A stretch of DNA of 8,743 bases, taken from the NCBI GenBank assembly GCA_023421115.1, contig JAEZUI010000268.1:1-8743 (forward strand). The letters run 5' to 3'. Under the pieces are notes generated by a model that did no database searches, was not told where the DNA came from, and worked only from the letters and a program-made list of their open reading frames with translations. Made by a program: the position numbers and the translations under genes. Position 1 is the first letter of the stretch. Every line of letters starts with the position of its first letter. This document shows positions 1 to 6,534 of this stretch, piece after piece. The DNA is from Bacillota bacterium (GTDB taxonomy: Bacteria; Bacillota; Clostridia; Acetivibrionales; Acetivibrionaceae).

Positions 1-89
1 GAATTGTTGAGGGCGGTACAGGGCAAATAGAATTATATAGTACTGAAGTAGCTGCAACAGATGAAGTTAGCATTGGAAAGGAATATTAA
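1..89 (+). CDS. C-terminal end of an unidentified upstream gene (partial)
   Basis: Only one forward frame stays open from the window edge. Its first full codon is at 3 and it ends at TAA 87-89, giving 28 residues that begin IVEGGTGQIELYSTE and end SIGKEY. The other two forward frames hit stops at 8-10 and 28-30. The tail is acidic and hydrophilic, with no membrane segment. It stops 32 bases before the first glycosyltransferase, with no terminator between, so it probably belongs to the same operon. In comparable loci this place is often taken by an initiating sugar transferase, a chain-length regulator or a nucleotide-sugar enzyme. I do not recognise the tail and assign no function. Confidence 0.6.
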   Translation, partial: IVEGGTGQIELYSTEVAATDEVSIGKEY

Positions 90-121
90 TATGGTTACAA
101 ATAATAATAAAGGGGGATATA

Positions 122-1276
122 ATGAAAAAGGTATTAATGACAGCATCAGTTGCTTCAATGATTGATGTTTTCAATCAGGATAATATAGATATACTTCAAA
201 ATGATTTCGGTTATGAGGTACATATAGCATGTAATTTTGAAAACGGAAGCATGACAAGTCAAACTAGAGTAGATGAATTTCGTAAAGAATTGGAACATAA
301 GGGAATAAAAACATATCATATCCCTATTCCTAGGAGTGTATTAGCAATAAAAGATATAGTTAAGTCACATAGATTAATTAAAAAAATCTTTAAAGTAAAT
401 AGATTTGAGATAATACATTGTCACTCACCAATTGGTAGTGTAGTCACCAGGTTTGCTAGTAAAAATCAAAGGAAATATGGAACAAAAGTTATATACACTG
501 CGCATGGATTTCACTTTTTTGAGGGAGCGCCAAAAAGGAATTGGTTATTATATTATAATATTGAAAAGGCTTTATCAAGATATACTGATATATTAATTAC
601 TATTAATGAAGAAGATTATAAAAGAGCATGTAACAAACTAAAGGCAGGTTTGATTAAATATATTCCAGGAGCTGGTATTGATACTAATAAATTTTTTAAA
701 ACATCTATAAACATAGAAAAAATACGCCAAGAAATTGGAATTCCAAACGATGCTTTCTTAATACTTTCTGTTGGAGAACTTAACAAGAACAAGAATCATG
801 AAGTAATAATCAATGCTATGGCAAGGCTGAATAATAGTAATATATATTACATAATATGTGGTCAGGGATCACTCGATGGATATCTAGTTAACCTAGCAAA
901 ACAACTTGGATTAATAAATAGAGTAAAGCTATTAGGATTTCGAAATGATATTGCAGAATTATGTAAAGCTTCTAATATATTTGCTTTTCCCTCTAAACGG
1001 GAAGGACTTGGAATAGCTGCTTTAGAAGCAATGGCTTCCGGATTACCAATTGTTACTTCTAATATACATGGAATTGTAGATTATTCAATAAATGGAGAAA
1101 CTGGTTATAATTGCAAATCAGATGATATCAATGGTTTTGCAGAAGCAATTCAGAAATTGATGGAAAACGAAGAATTAAGATTCAGTATGGGACTTAGGAA
1201 TATGGAAATAGTCAAAAAGTTTGATAAAGAAAACGTGAAAAATAAAATGAAGCAAATTTATAAAAACGCAAAATAA
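122..1276 (+). CDS. GT4 family glycosyltransferase (CapM-like)
   Basis: Cytoplasmic retaining glycosyltransferase, predicted to move a sugar from a nucleotide donor to the growing lipid-linked repeat unit; sugar and linkage cannot be read from sequence. The 384 residues show a two-domain GT-B layout. The N-terminal acceptor domain starts MKKVLMTASVASMIDVF and carries HCHSPIG (99-105) and YTAHGFHFF (125-133). The C-terminal donor domain has the GELNKNKNHE loop (about 219-228) and the GT4 E-x7-E signature in REGLGIAALE, with Glu294 and Glu302. Length and ends are normal for the family. The start is well supported: AAAGGGGG lies at 109-116, five bases before ATG 122. It is the first complete gene of the row, 31 bases before the GT2 start chosen here. 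The opening resembles GT4 enzymes of clostridial exopolysaccharide loci, many labelled CapM- or EpsD-like. Family is sure; role in this particular polymer is inferred. Confidence 0.93.
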   Translation: MKKVLMTASVASMIDVFNQDNIDILQNDFGYEVHIACNFENGSMTSQTRVDEFRKELEHKGIKTYHIPIPRSVLAIKDIVKSHRLIKKIFKVNRFEIIHCHSPIGSVVTRFASKNQRKYGTKVIYTAHGFHFFEGAPKRNWLLYYNIEKALSRYTDILITINEEDYKRACNKLKAGLIKYIPGAGIDTNKFFKTSINIEKIRQEIGIPNDAFLILSVGELNKNKNHEVIINAMARLNNSNIYYIICGQGSLDGYLVNLAKQLGLINRVKLLGFRNDIAELCKASNIFAFPSKREGLGIAALEAMASGLPIVTSNIHGIVDYSINGETGYNCKSDDINGFAEAIQKLMENEELRFSMGLRNMEIVKKFDKENVKNKMKQIYKNAK

Positions 1277-1295
1277 TTATATAAAATAAATGAGT

Positions 1296-1300
1296 AGAGG
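1296..1300 (+). promoter_or_regulatory. Ribosome binding site deciding the GT2 start
   Basis: AGAGG lies seven bases before ATG 1308. The upstream in-frame ATG at 1290 is preceded only by A/T sequence with no SD match, and this AGAGG would fall inside its coding region. The site therefore favours 1308 over 1290, removing six residues (MSRGLT) that do not look like part of a GT2 domain. Confidence 0.65.
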
Positions 1301-1307
1301 ATTAACC

Positions 1308-2261
1308 ATGGAAGAACCACTTATAAGTGTAATAGTACCAGTCTATAATGTAGAGAAGTATATAATTAGATGCATTGATAGTATCATTAATCAAACATAT
1401 AGAAATCTTGAGATTATATTGATTGATGATGGTTCGCCAGATAATTGTCCACAGATTTGTGATCATTATGTAGAATTAGATAACAGAGTTAAGGTAATTC
1501 ACAAAAAAAATGGTGGGTTATCTTCTGCAAGAAATGCCGGTCTTGATATTATCAAGGGACAATATGTAACCTTTGTAGATAGTGATGATTTCTTGTCATA
1601 TGAATATATTACTAAACTATATAGCCTTTGCAAGAATAACGATTGTCAGATTGCACAATGTTCCTTTGAAAAGGGAAGTGAAAGCGAATTTAGCATAACG
1701 AATGAGGTGATTAAAAATACGAAATATAATTATGTTGAGATTTTTAGTCAGAGATCTTATAAAGTAACCGTATGGGCTAAATTATATGATTCATCATTAT
1801 TTTTAGATGTTAGATTTCCGATTGGTAAAATCAATGAGGATGAGTTTGTCACATATAAAGTTATTTATAAGGCCGATAATATTATGTTGACCGATGAAAT
1901 ATTATACTACTATTATCAGTCGCCTGACAGTATTATGAGAAATAATAATGAATATATAAAATTAGACTTCCTTGATGCTTATAATGAGAGAATCCAATAT
2001 TTTAGAGAAGAAAAGTCAGTTCAATTAGTAGAAATTTCAATTAAGGAACTTTGCATACAACTTATGCTCTGTTATATTAAATGTAAAGGTATGAAAATAA
2101 ATACAAATAATTCTTCTGAGTTATTAAAAAAATACAAACATTATTACTCTCAAATTACTCACAGTAGATGTATTAGTGCAAAAGAAAAGATGATATTATT
2201 TATATTTAAACTATTGCCACATTCAACTGCATATTTGGTTAATAAATTAAGATTAAGATAG
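1308..2261 (+). CDS. GT2 family glycosyltransferase
   Basis: Inverting GT-A glycosyltransferase acting at the inner membrane face on the lipid-linked glycan; donor sugar unknown. With ATG 1308 as start it has 317 residues. The N-terminal catalytic domain follows the GT2 pattern: PLISVIVPVYNVEKYI (4-19), nucleotide-binding IDDGSPD (39-45), the NGGLSSARNAGL segment (68-79) and the metal-binding DSDD at 91-94. Further on, NEDEFVTYK (176-184) matches the conserved Glu-Asp region that usually supplies the catalytic base. The C-terminal third is helical and variable, as is normal where acceptor specificity is set. An alternative ATG at 1290 adds six residues but has no SD. The stop codon overlaps the SD of the next gene, suggesting coupled translation. 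An A8 run at 1503-1510 lies within the conserved NGG region. Confidence 0.93.
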   Translation: MEEPLISVIVPVYNVEKYIIRCIDSIINQTYRNLEIILIDDGSPDNCPQICDHYVELDNRVKVIHKKNGGLSSARNAGLDIIKGQYVTFVDSDDFLSYEYITKLYSLCKNNDCQIAQCSFEKGSESEFSITNEVIKNTKYNYVEIFSQRSYKVTVWAKLYDSSLFLDVRFPIGKINEDEFVTYKVIYKADNIMLTDEILYYYYQSPDSIMRNNNEYIKLDFLDAYNERIQYFREEKSVQLVEISIKELCIQLMLCYIKCKGMKINTNNSSELLKKYKHYYSQITHSRCISAKEKMILFIFKLLPHSTAYLVNKLRLR

Positions 2262-2263
2262 GA
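2260..2263 (+). promoter_or_regulatory. Ribosome binding site of the 2270 gene, overlapping the previous stop
   Basis: AGGA at 2260-2263 shares two bases with the TAG stop of the GT2 gene (2259-2261) and lies six bases before ATG 2270. It touches the alternative ATG 2264 with no spacing, so 2270 is the better start. The overlap with the upstream stop suggests reinitiation by the same ribosomes. Confidence 0.6.
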
Positions 2264-2269
2264 ATGAAT

Positions 2270-3574
2270 ATGAGAATTTTACTTATTACAGATGAAGTTT
2301 GGAATGATAAAACGAATGGAAATAATGTTCTATCGAACTGGTTTGATGGTTTTGATGCAGATTTTGCTAACATATATTGCAACCCAGGCATGCCTTATAC
2401 TAAATGTTGTAATCAGTACTTTCAAATTACTGATACAATGATGTTGAAAAGTATCATTGGTAAGAAAAAAGCAGGTAAACTCTTTAAACTAGATGATTCT
2501 ACTGTAGATGATAATGAGTTTTTGGGCGAAGAAGAGAATACAAAATTATATTCCAAGCTAAAGTCTATAACAACAGAATCCATGAGAGTGCTTAGAGAGA
2601 TGATATGGTCTTATGGCAAGTACGATACCCAGGCGCTGCAAGAATTCATTGACGAGTTTAAGCCAGACATTATTTTTAGTCCAAGATTAGCTACCCTAAA
2701 AATTCTCAGACTTGAGAAATTAGTTTACGATATTGCTCAGGTTCCTATCGTTGCCTTCACAGGTGACGCAGAATATTCCATGAAATTGTTTCGTACATCC
2801 CCAGTGTTTTGGATCAAGCGATTAATATTACGTAAGAAATTCAGAAGAATGATGCCTAATTATTCTCTATATTATACCTTGTCTGATGAGCAATTAGAAG
2901 AGTACCAAACAGAGTTTGGAAACAAATTCAAAATTCTCAGAAAATGCGGAGACTTTGAAAAAAAATTGGAAGATAAGAAAGTTAATAAGCCAATTAAAAT
3001 AGTTTATGCGGGTAAATTATATAGTAACCGTTGGAAGACTCTTGCAGAGATTGGTAAAGCATTACGACAAATGAATGTAACAGAAACAAAAATGATACTT
3101 GAGATTTATACGAGAGATAAATTAACAAAACAACAGATGAGTCTCTTGAATGACGGGAAGAATGTATATGTCAGGGGTTCGGTATCATCAGAGGAATTGA
3201 TTGACATATACAAGAATGCAGATATAGCATTGCATGTGGAATCCTTTGATCTTCAGAATAGATTACTCACAAGAGTATCTTTCTCTACAAAAATTATTGA
3301 TTGTTTAGAGAGTGGATGTGCGGTTATGGCAATCAGCTGGGATAAACATTCAGGTTATACATATCTGAAAAGCCAGGATGCTGCGTTTGTGATAAGTAGA
3401 AAAGGCGATATTTCTCTTGAATTAAAGAAAATTATAGAAACACCAGAAATAATAAATGAATATAGACAAAAAGCAATGAAGTGCGGGAAGCAAAACCATC
3501 AGAGAGAAAATGTACAAAAAATGTTGTACGAGGACTTTAAACATATTATAAATTTATCGGAGAATCATCAGTAG
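2270..3574 (+). CDS. Divergent GT-B-type glycosyltransferase
   Basis: Predicted sugar transferase with GT-B architecture, 434 residues from ATG 2270. The N-terminal half begins MRILLITDEVW and has KPDIIFSPRL (131-140) and VAFTGDAEYSMK (161-172), the position where GT4 acceptor domains place their loop after a buried strand. The C-terminal half reads as a Rossmann donor domain: KIVYAGKLYSNRWKTL (243-258), VYVRGSVSSEELIDIYKNADI (about 299-319), then RVSFSTKIIDCLESGCAVMAI (about 335-355). The classic E-x7-E pair is not present: Glu348 exists, but the expected first Glu is replaced by the RVSFSTK segment, with the nearest upstream Glu at 324. A Ser-Thr/Pro-Lys motif at this place also occurs in other GT-B enzymes, so it is probably active. 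A central insert (about 60-115) is charged and helical. Acceptor and donor are unknown. It is the least typical transferase here. Confidence 0.8.
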   Translation: MRILLITDEVWNDKTNGNNVLSNWFDGFDADFANIYCNPGMPYTKCCNQYFQITDTMMLKSIIGKKKAGKLFKLDDSTVDDNEFLGEEENTKLYSKLKSITTESMRVLREMIWSYGKYDTQALQEFIDEFKPDIIFSPRLATLKILRLEKLVYDIAQVPIVAFTGDAEYSMKLFRTSPVFWIKRLILRKKFRRMMPNYSLYYTLSDEQLEEYQTEFGNKFKILRKCGDFEKKLEDKKVNKPIKIVYAGKLYSNRWKTLAEIGKALRQMNVTETKMILEIYTRDKLTKQQMSLLNDGKNVYVRGSVSSEELIDIYKNADIALHVESFDLQNRLLTRVSFSTKIIDCLESGCAVMAISWDKHSGYTYLKSQDAAFVISRKGDISLELKKIIETPEIINEYRQKAMKCGKQNHQRENVQKMLYEDFKHIINLSENHQ

Positions 3575-3603
3575 ACGGTAAATTATTAATACCAATAAGA
3601 TAA

Positions 3604-3607
3604 AGGA
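3604..3607 (+). promoter_or_regulatory. Ribosome binding site of the 3616 glycosyltransferase
   Basis: AGGA lies eight bases before ATG 3616, in the 41-base gap after the previous gene. The rest of the gap shows no terminator or clear promoter. Confidence 0.6.
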
Positions 3608-3615
3608 AAAAGACC

Positions 3616-4824
3616 ATGCGAATCTTACAAATTAATGCAGTAAGTGGTATTAGAAGTACAGGTAGAATCTGCGTTGAAATTGCTGATTATCTGAATGACA
3701 ATGGAGCAGAGGGTTACATTGCTTACTCTGAAGGGATACCATATGAAAAAGGTTATAAGATAGGTACAGCACTAGAAAAAAGACTACATGCACTTTTTTC
3801 GAGAGTTTTTGGCCTACAGGCTCATTTTTCAAGATTCGGAACCAAACATCTATTAAAATATATCGATAATCTGAAGCCAGATGTAGTGCATCTGCACAAT
3901 CTTCACAGCAATTATATCAATTTAAAACTTTTAGCTAACTATTTAGCAAAAAATGATATACCAACAGTAATAACACTTCATGATTGTTGGTTTTATACCG
4001 GTAAATGCACACATTATACGGTTGATAACTGTTATAAATGGAAAACCTGCTGTAAGGACTGTCCAAGACTAAGAAATGACAATCCTAGTTGGTTTTTTGA
4101 TTGCACAAAAAAAATGTATAACGATAAAAGAAAAATACTTAATGAAATCCGGAGATTAGCTATTGTAGGAGTATCTGATTGGATTACAAATGAAGCAAAA
4201 AAATCATATTTTACCTCAGATAAAATAATTACAAATATTTATAATTGGATTGATTCGAATGTTTTTCAACCAATAAATGTAGATGATATAAAATATAAGC
4301 TAAAATTGAAATCGAAATTTATTATAGTAGGCGTGGCAAGCGAATGGAGTAATGCGAAAGGGTTAGATAAATTTATAGAGCTTTCTAAGATGTTACAGGA
4401 TGATATGACGATAGTCCTTGTAGGTAATATAAATATTAATACAAAATTACCTGATAACATATTGAATATTAAAGAAACTCATAATGTTGAAGAATTGATT
4501 AGCTATTATTCAATGGCTAACGTACTGATAAATATGTCATTTGAAGAATCATTTGGAAAGGTATCTGCTGAAGCGCTAGCATGTGGGACGCCAATTATTG
4601 TCTTTGATTCTACGGCAAACCCGGAATTGGTTGGTGATGGGTGTGGTTATGTAGTGGAGAAGAATGATATGACAGGTATAAGAAATGCTATATTTGAAGT
4701 TCATAAGAATGGAAAAGAAAATTATTCAAAAAAATGCATTGAATTTGCAAATACCAGATTTAATAAGAACGAAAGAATTAATAATTATGTAGAATTATAT
4801 CAAAAACTGTTAGATAATAGTTAG
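3616..4824 (+). CDS. GT4 family glycosyltransferase with cysteine-rich segment (WcaC/WcaL-like)
   Basis: Cytoplasmic retaining GT-B glycosyltransferase, 402 residues, expected to add one sugar to the repeat unit. The N-terminus MRILQINAV followed by STGRI (14-18) is the glycine-containing loop of this subgroup. KPDVVHLHNLH (87-97) and VITLHDCWFYTGKC (118-131) follow, then a cysteine-rich stretch with Cys at 124, 131, 139, 145, 146 and 149 ending in CP. This HDxWxxTGxC...C...CP pattern is familiar from colanic-acid-type and other exopolysaccharide GT4 enzymes; its function (metal or structural) is not established to my knowledge. The donor domain has GVASEWSNAKGLDKFIEL (239-256) and the E-x7-E signature in ESFGKVSAE, with Glu311 and Glu319. 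Length is normal. An SD (AGGA, 3604-3607) supports the start. Its TAG stop overlaps the SD of the polymerase gene. Confidence 0.92.
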   Translation: MRILQINAVSGIRSTGRICVEIADYLNDNGAEGYIAYSEGIPYEKGYKIGTALEKRLHALFSRVFGLQAHFSRFGTKHLLKYIDNLKPDVVHLHNLHSNYINLKLLANYLAKNDIPTVITLHDCWFYTGKCTHYTVDNCYKWKTCCKDCPRLRNDNPSWFFDCTKKMYNDKRKILNEIRRLAIVGVSDWITNEAKKSYFTSDKIITNIYNWIDSNVFQPINVDDIKYKLKLKSKFIIVGVASEWSNAKGLDKFIELSKMLQDDMTIVLVGNININTKLPDNILNIKETHNVEELISYYSMANVLINMSFEESFGKVSAEALACGTPIIVFDSTANPELVGDGCGYVVEKNDMTGIRNAIFEVHKNGKENYSKKCIEFANTRFNKNERINNYVELYQKLLDNS

Positions 4825-4827
4825 GAG
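4823..4827 (+). promoter_or_regulatory. Ribosome binding site of the polymerase gene, overlapping the previous stop
   Basis: AGGAG lies six bases before ATG 4834 and shares bases with the TAG stop (4822-4824) of the GT4 gene. This indicates translational coupling between glycosyltransferase and polymerase. Another ATG at 4829 is out of frame and too close to the SD. Confidence 0.65.
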
Positions 4828-4833
4828 AATGGA

Positions 4834-5907
4834 ATGGCCGCATATCTTATCAATATATGTCTATTAATTTTTTTTGGAATTACTTTATTAGCATATAAAC
4901 CAACAAAGTTGAATAAAAAGGTATTTTGTATTTTAGCATCGATACAATGGATTATATTATCTGGTCTTAGACATGAAAGTATTGGTGCGGATACAATTGC
5001 ATATAAAATAAGATTTGTCGATGTTGCAAATATAAGCTGGTCACAGTTAGGAAAAAATTTTATTGGGGTCTTATTTTTAGGGGTGAAAAATACAGAACCA
5101 AGTTTTGCGTTTATTGAAAAAATTATAAATATGATTATTCCTAATTATCAGATATACCTTATTATTATTGCTTTATTTTTTACTATTTTTTTAGGTTTAT
5201 GGATATATAAGTATTCTTCAGAACCTTTTATAAGTTTCTTAATTTATTTTTGTCTATTTTCATCATTTTATGCATTAACAGGTATTAGACAGACTATTGT
5301 CACAGCAATGGTTCTATTTATTGGATATAAATTTATAAGGGAAAAAAAGTTTTGGCCTTTCCTGGTATTAACGATAGTAGCATTTACTATACATAAATCT
5401 GCTGTAGCCTTTTTCCCGTTTTATTTTATTGCTAATATGAAAATTACAAAAAAGTATATATCACTAGTGGCTATAGTGATTCCGATTTTATTTGTTTTTA
5501 AACATCAACTTATTTATTTTTTAGGAACTATAATGGGTTATAATCAATTTATCAGCCAATATGAAGGGGCTGGTACCTGGACATTTACTGCAATGTTTAC
5601 AATTATAGCATTTGTAACAATATGGAGACATAAGGAAATAATAAAAAATAATCCATATGCTACTCATTATATGAATGCAACTTTTTTGGCATTCGCTTTT
5701 TTACCCTTAACATTTATAAATCCTTCAGCCATGAGAATTGTATATTATTATGCTTTATTTTTATTGTTATTAATACCGGATATATTAGATACCTTTAATA
5801 AAAGAGATAAAACAATTATTCTGTGTGTTGGATCAACATTGTTAATCGTATTATTTGCAAAAAACAATCCTCAGTACTTATTTTTCTGGCAGGTATTGGC
5901 TATTTGA
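4834..5907 (+). CDS. EpsG-family membrane polysaccharide polymerase (Wzy-like)
   Basis: Integral membrane protein of 357 residues, predicted to join exported repeat units on the outer membrane face (Wzy role). Hydrophobic segments run through the whole chain, about ten or more, for example 4-20, 31-44, 105-125, 155-167, 174-186, 208-223, 251-263, 281-296, 302-316 and 327-342. The EpsG signature is clear near the N-terminus: GLRHESIGADTIAY (44-57), with Arg46, Gly51, Asp53, Thr54 and Tyr57. TGIRQTIVTAM (149-159) and TIHKSA (185-190) are the conserved Arg-Gln and His-Lys-Ser/Thr motifs of the family. A large loop (about 58-104) follows the first motif. Length is typical. It sits between transferase genes and shortly before the flippase, as expected for a Wzx/Wzy locus. 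Linkage specificity cannot be predicted. A T8 run at 4868-4875 lies in the first membrane segment. Confidence 0.9.
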   Translation: MAAYLINICLLIFFGITLLAYKPTKLNKKVFCILASIQWIILSGLRHESIGADTIAYKIRFVDVANISWSQLGKNFIGVLFLGVKNTEPSFAFIEKIINMIIPNYQIYLIIIALFFTIFLGLWIYKYSSEPFISFLIYFCLFSSFYALTGIRQTIVTAMVLFIGYKFIREKKFWPFLVLTIVAFTIHKSAVAFFPFYFIANMKITKKYISLVAIVIPILFVFKHQLIYFLGTIMGYNQFISQYEGAGTWTFTAMFTIIAFVTIWRHKEIIKNNPYATHYMNATFLAFAFLPLTFINPSAMRIVYYYALFLLLLIPDILDTFNKRDKTIILCVGSTLLIVLFAKNNPQYLFFWQVLAI

Positions 5908-5968
5908 TAGTTGATATATAATTCACAGAATGAGGTATTTACTAGAGTGATAATATAAATGGAATATT

Positions 5969-5974
5969 GGAGGT
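5969..5974 (+). promoter_or_regulatory. Strong ribosome binding site inside the longest frame of the acyltransferase
   Basis: GGAGGT at 5969-5974 is the best SD match in the second half of the window. It lies eight or nine bases before an in-frame TTG at 5983, but downstream of the in-frame ATG at 5959, which has no good SD. It therefore argues for translation from TTG 5983. Confidence 0.5.
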
Positions 5975-5982
5975 ATATTAAT

Positions 5983-6522
5983 TTGTGGTTGTTGATAGAT
6001 AGATTGAAAGAAAAATTTTTAAGGTTTTATCGTAGAAAAGTATTCCTTTCAAGAATCGGTTGTAAGAATGCAAAGAATTGTGTTGTTCTCGGCAAAGTAA
6101 ACGTATTGGCATCAAATGTAACGATTGGAAATAATGTAACAATTTTTCCTGATGTTACGTTTTGGGGAGATGGTGAAATTGTTATTGGTAGTAATGTTGA
6201 AATTGGAAATAATACAATAATTTTTTCCTCTAAAAATGGTGGAGTAATAATGGATGATAATGTTTCAATTGCCGCACATTGTTATATTATTGACAGCGAT
6301 CATGGAATAGAAAAAGATACATTAATAAGAGATCAAAAAATGTCTAGTGAAAAAATTACAATTGGAAAAGATGTTTGGATTGCAGATAATTGTACGATAT
6401 TGAAAGGTAGTATCATAAATAATGGTGTAGTCATAGGAGCTAAGAGTTTAGTAAATAGTGAAATTGAAAGTTATGGTATTGCAGTTGGAGTACCTGTTAA
6501 GGTAATAAAAAAAAGGGTGTAA
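5983..6522 (+). CDS. Left-handed beta-helix (hexapeptide) acyltransferase, probably O-acetyltransferase
   Basis: Predicted cytoplasmic acetyl-CoA-dependent transferase that acetylates a sugar of the repeat unit or a precursor. From TTG 5983 it has 179 residues; the ATG 5959 alternative gives 187. A short basic helix (about 5-20) precedes repeated hexapeptides [IV]-G-x-x-[VTA]: VTIGNNVTI (46-54), IVIGSNVEIGNNTII (67-81), MDDNVSIA (90-97), then ITIGKDVWIADNCTIL (125-140) and VVIGAKSLV (149-157), ending GVPVKVIKKRV. DSDHGI (104-109) holds His107, the expected catalytic base on the loop breaking the helix. This is the maltose-acetyltransferase/WbbJ-like class; the typical C-terminal G-x-P-A-K is here GVPVKV. 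The start is uncertain: TTG 5983 has a strong SD and ATG 5959 has none. The 51 to 75 bases after the polymerase gene form the widest gap in the row. Acyl group and target are inferred. Confidence 0.85.
   Translation: MWLLIDRLKEKFLRFYRRKVFLSRIGCKNAKNCVVLGKVNVLASNVTIGNNVTIFPDVTFWGDGEIVIGSNVEIGNNTIIFSSKNGGVIMDDNVSIAAHCYIIDSDHGIEKDTLIRDQKMSSEKITIGKDVWIADNCTILKGSIINNGVVIGAKSLVNSEIESYGIAVGVPVKVIKKRV
6124..6228 (+). repeat. Imperfect direct repeat inside the acyltransferase gene
   Basis: The segment at 6124-6149 (ATTGGAAATAATGTAACAAT onward) recurs nearly unchanged at 6202-6228, offset by 78 bases, or 26 codons. The encoded peptides are IGNNVTIFP and IGNNTIIFS. It marks two beta-helix coils of similar sequence and may be a remnant of coil duplication; it is in frame and does not disturb the gene. 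Confidence 0.6.
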
Positions 6523-6534
6523 ACGAGGTGCTAG

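Noticed and set aside
91..165. Short reading frame from ATG 91 just after the upstream gene
   Set aside because: Different frame from the GT4 gene, no SD, and it ends within a few dozen codons inside the GT4 coding region.
3577..3593. GGTA/TACC inverted repeat in the gap before 3616
   Set aside because: Only a four-base stem with a nine-base loop and no T run after it; not a terminator.
3650..3832. Antisense 60-codon reading frame
   Set aside because: It lies inside the GT4 gene on the opposite strand, has no recognisable domain or good start context, and is explained by the sense coding sequence.
4266..4460. Antisense 64-codon reading frame
   Set aside because: A shadow of the same GT4 gene; hydrophobic only because AT-rich codons are read backwards.
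5896..5922. Possible internal promoter with TATAAT at 5917-5922
   Set aside because: The -10 is perfect, but the best -35 (TTGGCT, 5896-5901) matches four of six bases with a 15-base spacer. TATAAT is common by chance in DNA this AT-rich. I do not call it, although the wider gap here makes it the likeliest place for one.
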